Positions 56,901 to 64,000 of a DNA stretch of 64,000 bases are shown in pieces (positions within the stretch are counted from its first letter, which is position 1; each line of letters opens with the position of its first letter). This DNA comes from Dactylonectria macrodidyma. Lineage: Eukaryota > Ascomycota > Sordariomycetes > Hypocreales > Nectriaceae. The notes below the pieces were generated by a model. It was not told the DNA's origin and ran no database searches. It saw only the letters and a program-made list of their open reading frames with translations. The stretch is from positions 1,736,001-1,800,000 of the forward strand of contig JAGMUV010000001.1 in NCBI GenBank assembly GCA_020744425.1, in the 5' to 3' direction. A program made the translations under genes and the position numbers.

Positions 56901-59900
56901 ACCGCAAGGGGGGTTAGGACGGGGGAAGGACGGGGGAGGGACGGGCAACGGGACAGGGGCCGAAGAGCGTGGGAAAACTCTTTGGAGGGGCGTGGTCAAG
57001 AGACGGTGAGGTAAAGCGAAGGGGGTCAACTGCAGGCTTACCGATTTGCTCAGGAAGGGAGGATCGAGTCTAGAATTTCCCAGATTCTCGTGCTCTTTTC
57101 CCAGGGGCCCCTGGGTTGGAATTCCATTACCGAGATGTGGTCTCGTGAGGTGTGAGCCATGTGGTGGACGGAAATAGTAGGGCATGGTTTTTCAGGTACA
57201 GAGTAGGTAGGTACATATTGTTTTTCTTTTCTTTTCTTTTCTGGCGCCCACCTCACCTACAGGTGATCTATAGCCTGTGGGGCATCGATAATCGGGGATT
57301 CTAGTTCTCTTACCCTTCCCCCTACGCGGATACGGGATGTGGCGAGATCAACTGACAGAGGCAAAAAATCATGGCAAGAGAGAAAAGGCGACGTCGCGTG
57401 CCATGTAACCGTGTGCGTCGTATTGCCAGCGGTTCATTCGTCCATCAATCGACTTACAAGATGGTGGCGGCTTCTGGTGGTTGGCTGTCTGGCGATTAGG
57501 ATTGGCGATGCGAAATCGCGGGGTAGAAAGGGTGGGAGGGGCGGTAGGAGGACTTAGGCCCAGGTACCTCAGGCGGGGATGGGGGGAACCTCCTTCAGAC
57601 CACGAGGGAAACCGCCATGCGTCCTGCAGAGTCGGACAGGACTAAATGAGCGGTCGGGTCTGAATAGTTGAAGTGAGGTCCTCTCGTTTTGCGTCTTCTG
57701 GTTTCTTCTGGTTTTCTTACCGCCTATTGCATGAATGTACAAGCACGGTGGCACATTTGATGCATCGTGACAAAAAATAAAGAGATACATTGGATGATAC
57801 ATGGGGCACATCAGAGATTGCAGCTGCGGGACCACTTAGACGGACTGGGCGGTGCAACCACAACCGCAACCGCAACTTGACGATGCGCTTCCTAGTACAG
57901 CAGGTAAGTACAGCATGGAGTACGGGGCATGTAGGGAGTGTGTACATGGCTACCTAGGTCGATACAGACGAAGTGCAGCATTGTCTCAGCTGCCCTAGGA
58001 GCGATTGCACAGCTTCAGCGCAGGGGCGAAAGCCCCCTCGGACCCGTGCCGTGGCGGTGGGTTTTTGTCACGTCCGGTGACCTGCTGGTGACCGCCGGGT
58101 GACCTCCCCCTCCACTCCGGGTCTCTGTTCCATCTCCCGGTACTGTCTGTAAGTTAGCTGTATCTGTGCTCGGCCGAATCTGACTGGGGAACGGCGCTGT
58201 TCTTGGCTCTCCTGGGGAAGAATGGCTGTGGCATCGGCATTGGGCATTGGTAGCGACTTTGGCCTGGCTTTCCCCCCTTTCCCGTTGGGCCCTCCGCAAT
58301 CTCAGCCCTAGCTGCGCTGCGCTGTCTGCCTTTTTGGGTCGGTTCTCTTCTGCCCCCATCCTGCCTTGGTCCATTTTCCGCTCCCCATTTTCTCATCTCC
58401 CGCTTTCTCTAGTTGTTGGCCCTGGAGCGGATCCGCCGTGATGACACGACGAGACTTTCATGCGGCCGGAGACTTTCCGTTTCGCTGGATATTGACGTGC
58501 TCCCGTCCTATAATTCAGCATATGGGCCGTCGAAGCACGCATTGATTGTAGAGTACCTAGGTGCCTTACGTACAGACTCTATGAGGGTCAGGTGTTTCCA
58601 GTTTTGCGGCTTGCGACGAGGATTCGGTACCTAGGTATCTACTATAGGTAAGGTACCTAAGGTAAGGTACCTTCCAGGCTGTTACGTATCAAGTACTCCC
58701 ATCACCTCCAACCAGCATCATCATTTTTTTTTTGTCGTTTTCTGCTAGTCGTGAAAGTTGCACCCCCCCTGGTCCCTCGATTGCCCGTTAGATCATCACA
58801 ACCTCGGTCCTAGCCAATCGATTCATCCCGTTAGCCTGGGCGCTCTGCAGCATTTTTTTTTTTTTGCAGCACAGCGCCACACCGGGCGCATCAAGCCAAT
58901 CCGTGATCTGCAGCTGTCAACCTTCAGCCTACCAGGCCAGTGAGCATTCTTCCAGCATTCATCCCCAGTTGGACTGTCCCCATCATTGTCAACCATACGC
59001 CCAAACGCACCCAAACATCCAAAGCGCTTGGCTACGCCCCCTGGATCCCGTGAGGCCCGTTATTCCCTTCTCTTTGCTTGTTGCATCACGCCCCTCTCGC
59101 TCTCTCTCTCTCTTTTCCCCGGCCGCCCCGTGCCCCGCCAGGGTCAGTGGGGAATGGAGTCCTAAGTCCATGAGAGAAGCTCCCTAGGGGGCATGACGTG
59201 AACCTTGAAGTCGCTTCCTTGACAGGTATCGTGGATGTACCTGGAATGGTCCAGCCCACTACGTTTTCCAAGAAGTGGACACTAGAAGGTGTACTCCCGG
59301 TATCCAATCCCATGTCCATGCAATGCCTCTGCAGAATGCACGCCTCTGTGGCATCGTAGTCAAGAACCTCGAGGCTTGTTTTCCTGCCATTATCTAATAA
59401 AGTAGATTTTTTTCCGGAATGGTGCGCCTGCGGGGTTGCCTTTGATTGGGGGGTATTTGGCTTTGTATTGTGCTCTAGACCGGCGATCATGACGACAGGC
59501 CTCTTCCGGAGGACAGTATCGACGGCAGGGCATGGTCAGCAAAACGCAGAAGCCAAATCAGATGCCAAGGTTGCGACAGGGGAAGGCTTCAAATGTAGGA
59601 ATATGAGAAAGGAGGCTGGTGATTCAAAACTTGACATCTTCATGCCCATCACTGTCAAAGAGAGGACATAAAAACGCAGCAAAAACTCCAACGCAATTGT
59701 GTCTCACACACAACCCAACAACACACAACTAGAGCATCGCCAACTAGCAAAGACGCCATACACTTGGCATCATCCATCATCCAGCATTCTTCTCCGCCTC
59801 TCCGCCTCTCCACCATCTCACATACCCCTTGTCGCCCATCTCTCCTGCATCATCCGCATCTGCCCTCCATTTCCCGCCACCAGGTCTCTTCCGGGTTCTC

Positions 59901-60502
59901 CAGGTGCCGTCGATAGGCCCCGAAGTATCAACAGGTTCCGAATCGTCCAAGAAAGCCCCCAGTCCATGCACCACCCGGCGTCCCTGCTGCGCCTGGACTC
60001 TGTTGCTGGTCCCGGACCCTATCCCTATTCGTATCGTCTCTGGCTCTGGCTCTGGCCCCGACTTCTGACTCTGACTACGGCTTACCAGGGTTCTCGCCGG
60101 CGCCCACACCTCTTCCCGCGACAACGACGCCGACACCCAGCTGGCGTCACGGTACCAAGAAATCCTTCCGGTTTGATTTCGTGGCCACCTGCGACGCTTC
60201 GCCGGCTCCACTCCGCGCTTGTCCCCAGCCGTCCCAGAGCCTCTTGCCGTCCATCTCCATCCTCTCCATCCTCGGTTTCAACCCTTCCAAGCCTCCTAGA
60301 CGGGCACTATCTGCGTTTCCACTGTGGAGAAACACACCGTGGTATCCACACACCCGGGCGTCGCCTCCCGAATCTCGACCTCCTCGCAAAAGGTTTAATA
60401 AGGACGGACATCCCCATCTTCAGATCAAATTCTCCTCACAACAATTCAAGATTCAAAGGTTCAAGGTCCCAGAATAAGGCAGCCGGTCCCGATTTGCGCA
60501 AG
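53941..60502. other. 6.5-kb region without a recognised gene upstream of PEPCK
   Basis: The largest gene-free stretch in the window. It contains many overlapping frames of 60-170 codons on both strands, none with family resemblance. A 318-codon plus-strand frame (59699-60655) reads straight through the PEPCK leader and first intron and is Pro/Ser/Arg-rich, so it is probably untranslated leader. GGTACCTAGGTA palindromes lie at 58626-58672. A CT-rich (TCTCTC) tract lies at about 59097-59115. PEPCK control sites are probably here, but I cannot name any. A non-coding transcript is possible. Confidence 0.4.
58626..58672. repeat. Cluster of GGTACCTAGGTA-type palindromic words
   Basis: Contains GGTACCTAGGTA, TATAGGTAAGGTACC and TAAGGTAAGGTACC in tandem within 47 nt. 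It is the same vocabulary as the palindromes at 29.4 and 51.2 kb. Confidence 0.6.
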
Positions 60503-63394
60503 AGTGAGTTGGTCTTTGTGCTTTCTCCTTCCCATCACCCAAGACGCTTGAGATGCTTCGACCCCTCTCTTCCCTACTTCTGGCCCTCTTTTGTTACTAG
60601 ACAGTCACGACAAATCCATCACTCTTCATCTTTGCTAGTGTTGGCCTCATACTGACATTGTGGTCCTACAGTGATTTCCAACAACGTTAACAAGACTGCT
60701 CTCCACCCCCACGGTGTGACGTGAGTGCCTCCTTCTCCCGTACTGGGCATGCTATTGAACAATTCAACTAACACAAGTCTCGACAGTCCCCATGTGGAGC
60801 ACACTGAGCTCGGTACGCTCAACCCCGCGTCGGCAATGCCAGCATTGCAAGCCAATTGACCCCGAGACTAACACCCACCTCAGAGCAGGAGCTTCACGAC
60901 AAGGCGCACATCGACTACGACCGTGTCGCAATTGTACGCCCTCTACCCTCATCGACACTGGCCGAACCATACTGACTAAACACCTATAGATCCCCAACCC
61001 TTCAGTTGCTGCCCTCTACGAGGATGCGCTGGTTTATGAGACTGGAACTGCCATCACCTCAAGCGGTGCTCTGACTGCCTACTCTGGGGCCAAGACCGGT
61101 CGATCGCCTCTTGACAAGCGAATTGTCAAGGAGCCCTCATCAGAAGACAACATCTGGTAGGTTCCCTCTCTCCCGCTTCACCTGGGTCGCGCACTGCTTC
61201 CTCGGCGGTGCCGCTGTGACCTGGTTGAAAGTCAAAGACTCAAATGATCATGAGACTAACACAGGCGTTTCTAGGTGGGGCCCTGTCAACAAGCCCATGT
61301 CCACTGATGTAAGTGTTACTTGTGCAACCAGTGCGCGCTCTCTGCTCCTCCCATTCCCCGATTGCCAATTCACCATGACTCTTGGCCCCTCCACCAGGGC
61401 AAGAATGGAAAATGGCAATCACAATCACAAGCCAAAGTCCATGGCCGAAGCCCTTCACACATTGCACCCACTCCGGAAATCAAAGTCCCCTTGCCCCGAG
61501 GATACCCGGAATGCCAGCACCGGCGTCATGGTTCACCGTGGTGCTTATGCGATTACCCAATTGCGCAGGCGCTGGTTGGCAGGGGCTTGGCCCAGTGGTC
61601 TTTCTAGCGGTACTAGTGGTTCAGGCCCAAGAGCCAGTCCCCGGTTCTCCCCTGGGGCTGGCGTCATGGGGCCGGCAGCGACCCCGCAGAGTCCCAGCGC
61701 CTCTGCCTTGCCACACCTCACCACACACGCCCCCGTTCCCCGCACCCCTCGCATGCCTTCCATTCTTCCATCCCTTCCCCCTTCCAGCCGGCACGCCTGC
61801 AACTGTGACACACACCTGGGCCTGGGCAGGCGCAGCCGAGCCTCGATCAACTCCCGAGCTCCAGCCCGAGCCCGAGCCCGAACGGCCGGCCGCCCCTCTT
61901 TCCCCCGATCGAGATGCACGATTTTTCCCGATCTTCGTCGGCCGCATTGCGCCCGATTTGGACATCTCGGAACTTGAATCCCATTCTGACTTGCACGAGC
62001 TTGTGACATGACGCATTCGATCGCAATGGCTGACAAAATTATCCAAACAGGTCTGGAAGATCAACCGTGAGCGTGCTGTCGACTACCTCAACACCCGAGA
62101 ACGTATCTACGTCGTCGATGGTTACGCCGGCTGGGACGAGCGATACCGCATCCGCGTCCGTGTCATCTGTGCCCGCGCCTACCATGCTCTCTTCATGCGC
62201 AACATGCTCATCCGCCCCCCGCGCGAGGAGCTCGAGCACTTCCACCCCGACTACACCATCTACAATGCCGGTTCCTTCCCCGCCAACCGATACACCGAGG
62301 GCATGACCTCCCCCACCTCCGTCGCCATCAACTTCGACCAGAAGGAGATGGTTATCCTCGGTACCGAGTACGCCGGTGAGATGAAGAAGGGTGTCTTCAC
62401 CGTCCTCTTCTACGAGATGCCCATCAAGCACAACGTCCTGACCCTGCACTCTTCTGCCAACGAGGGCAAGAACGGCGATGTAACCCTCTTCTTCGGTCTG
62501 TCTGGTACTGGAAAGACCACCCTCTCTGCCGACCCCAACCGAGCCCTGATCGGTGACGACGAGCATTGCTGGAGCGATCACGGTGTCTTCAACATCGAGG
62601 GTGGCTGCTACGCCAAGACCATCGGTCTGTCTGCCGAGAAGGAGCCCGATATCTTCGGTGCCATCCGCTACGGTTCTGTCCTCGAGAACGTTGTCTTCGA
62701 CCCCGAGACCCGCGAGGTCGACTACGACGACTGCACCCTCACCGAGAACACCCGCTGCGCCTACCCGATCGAGTACATCTCCAACGCCAAGATCCCTTGC
62801 CTGTCAGATAACTCGCCCTCTAACATCGTCCTCCTCACTTGCGACGCCCGCGGTGTCCTGCCCCCCATTTCCAAGCTCGACCGCTCGCAGACCATGTTCC
62901 ACTTCATCTCTGGATACACCTCCAAGATGGCCGGTACCGAAGACGGTGTCAACGAGCCCCAGGCTACCTTCTCCAGCTGCTTTGCCCAGCCCTTCCTCGC
63001 CCTGCACCCCATGAAGTACGCCAGCATGCTCGCCGACAAGATCGAGAAGCATGGCGCCAACGCTTGGCTCCTCAACACCGGTTGGGTCGGTGCCGGTTTC
63101 GCCCAGGGCGGCAAGCGATGCCCCCTGAAGTACACTCGCGCCATCCTCGACGCCATCCACTCCGGCGAGCTCGCCAAGGTCGAGTACGAGACCTACGGTG
63201 TCTTCAACCTCCAGGTCCCCAAGACCTGCCCCAACGTCCCCGCCGAGCTGCTCAACCCCCAGAAGGCCTGGACCGCCGGCGAGGAGTCCTTCGGCAACGA
63301 GGTTGTTAAGCTGGGCAAGCTGTTCCGCGAGAACTTCACCAAGTACGAGAGCGAGGCCACCGAAGACGTCGTCAAGGCTGGCCCCCAGGTTTAA
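60503..63394 (+). CDS. PCK1: Phosphoenolpyruvate carboxykinase (ATP)
   Basis: The model is join(60503..60503,60672..60720,60787..60812,60884..60933,60990..61156,61275..61308,62051..63394), 556 aa. The ATG is split: A at 60503, then a GTGAGT intron, then TG at 60672, giving [16 protein letters not shown]. Later joints give [22 protein letters not shown] and [22 protein letters not shown], as in fungal PEPCKs. The ATP loop [11 protein letters not shown] is at about 258-268, and the metal/substrate region [16 protein letters not shown] follows. [17 protein letters not shown] contains substrate-binding residues. Intron 6 (61309-62050) is 742 nt, far longer than the others. Role: cytosolic, converts oxaloacetate plus ATP to phosphoenolpyruvate, the committed step of gluconeogenesis. 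It is usually induced on acetate, lipids or amino acids and repressed by glucose. Confidence 0.96.
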
Positions 63395-64000
63395 GAAGGT
63401 TTGCGATGGATGGTTCAAGAATGATTGGCGGCAAATCAGCATTTCGATTTTTTTGGGTCGGCGTCTTCCATGGCAGCCAGGCTGCCCTGCTTTTCAATTT
63501 GATGGGATATGGATGAGATTGTGTGTAATGTAGGCATGAGCAAAGCTTTACGAATCTTGCAAGCAATAGAAAAAGTATATATCATCTACATAAGATTGGT
63601 TCTCTAAATTGGTATCCTATGTGACGTTAAATGGAAAACGGGATTGAAGACAAAGTGGTTGACGAGATGGCTGTCAAGAAAAATGAAACAGGCTCTCTGG
63701 TGAAAACGGATCATGGACGATCACTTTGTAGAGAGTAAAGGCTTTGATCTTGTAAACCCGCCTTCATCACGATAACAAAGTTACCTAGTAGAAAGAATTA
63801 GACAACGACTTTCCCCAGTGTTTTGTATCTAGTACATTTTTCGCGTCTGAGAGTCCACTGGGGGAAAGAAAACACCGGAATGGAGGCCAGGCTAAAATTA
63901 GTGAGCTCTAATACTTAAAAAAGCAATGATAATTTCTTTATACAATAAATTCTGATTATTTGAAAAAAAAAAAAAAAAAAAAAAAAAAATAGGAAAAGTA
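63395..64000. other. PEPCK 3' flank ending in AATAAA and a 27-A run
   Basis: About 600 bp, the 3' UTR followed by increasingly AT-rich sequence. AATAAA at 63944-63949 is followed 13 nt later by 27 A (63963-63989). That layout is of a cDNA-like poly(A) tail in genomic DNA, so a retroposed sequence may end here. No coding frame was found in it. Confidence 0.5.

Noticed and set aside
59699..60655. 318-codon plus-strand frame before PEPCK
   Set aside because: It reads through the leader and the intron that splits the PEPCK start codon, is Pro/Ser/Arg-rich and resembles no family. It is better explained as untranslated leader.
1..64000. CRISPR array, bacterial operon or rRNA genes
   Set aside because: No regularly spaced repeats, no ribosome-binding-site/operon layout and no rRNA-like sequence. 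Gene structure is spliced and fungal.

Overview
The window is chromosomal DNA of a filamentous ascomycete, most likely a Sordariomycete and plausibly a member of the Hypocreales. The evidence is short spliceosomal introns (about 50-130 nt) with GT..AG ends and CTRAC branch sites, a compact gene set on both strands, fungus-specific proteins (Yrb30-type Ran binder, BFR2, ATG13, fungal phytochrome), and ACCTAGGT/GGTACC palindromes in the spacers. The genus is an inference. Nothing bacterial, viral or CRISPR-like was seen, and no tRNA or rRNA gene could be supported. Eighteen protein genes were modelled exon by exon. Seventeen are complete and one SDR runs off the left edge. Nearly all models close in frame with splice motifs and family-typical termini.

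Region 1 (1-14.1 kb) looks accessory. It holds an SDR oxidoreductase (-), BUD22 (+), a CYP52-like membrane P450 (-), a Zn2Cys6 regulator (-), 4.7 kb of gene-free DNA with a small inverted-repeat element, and a type III polyketide synthase (-). SDR, P450, regulator and PKS could form a small lipid-polyketide cluster interrupted by the housekeeping gene BUD22.

Region 2 (15.9-21 kb) is dense housekeeping DNA: a small membrane protein, BFR2 (nucleolar), IND1 (mitochondrial Fe-S delivery to complex I) and SPF30 (spliceosome assembly). Region 3 (21-33.4 kb) has a truncated transposon end, a 1607-aa ankyrin/RCC1/BTB protein and ATG13. Region 4 (33.4-37.8 kb) is gene-free and carries two further inverted-repeat elements.

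Region 5 (37.8-51 kb) holds a 1500-aa hybrid histidine-kinase phytochrome, casein kinase 2 beta, a JmjC-type oxygenase, a membrane-anchored methyltransferase-like protein, a Tc1/mariner-type MITE and a Yrb30-like Ran binder. Region 6 (51.7-64 kb) holds SUP35/eRF3 with a prion-like N-terminus, 6.5 kb without a recognisable gene, and PEP carboxykinase, whose start codon is split by an intron and which also has a 742-nt intron. The right edge carries an AATAAA followed by a 27-A run, like the tail of a retroposed transcript.

Most genes stand alone functionally. The links that can be argued are the SDR/P450/regulator/PKS set, two nucleolar ribosome-assembly factors (BUD22, BFR2), and several nutrient or environment-response proteins (phytochrome, ATG13, CK2 beta, PEPCK).
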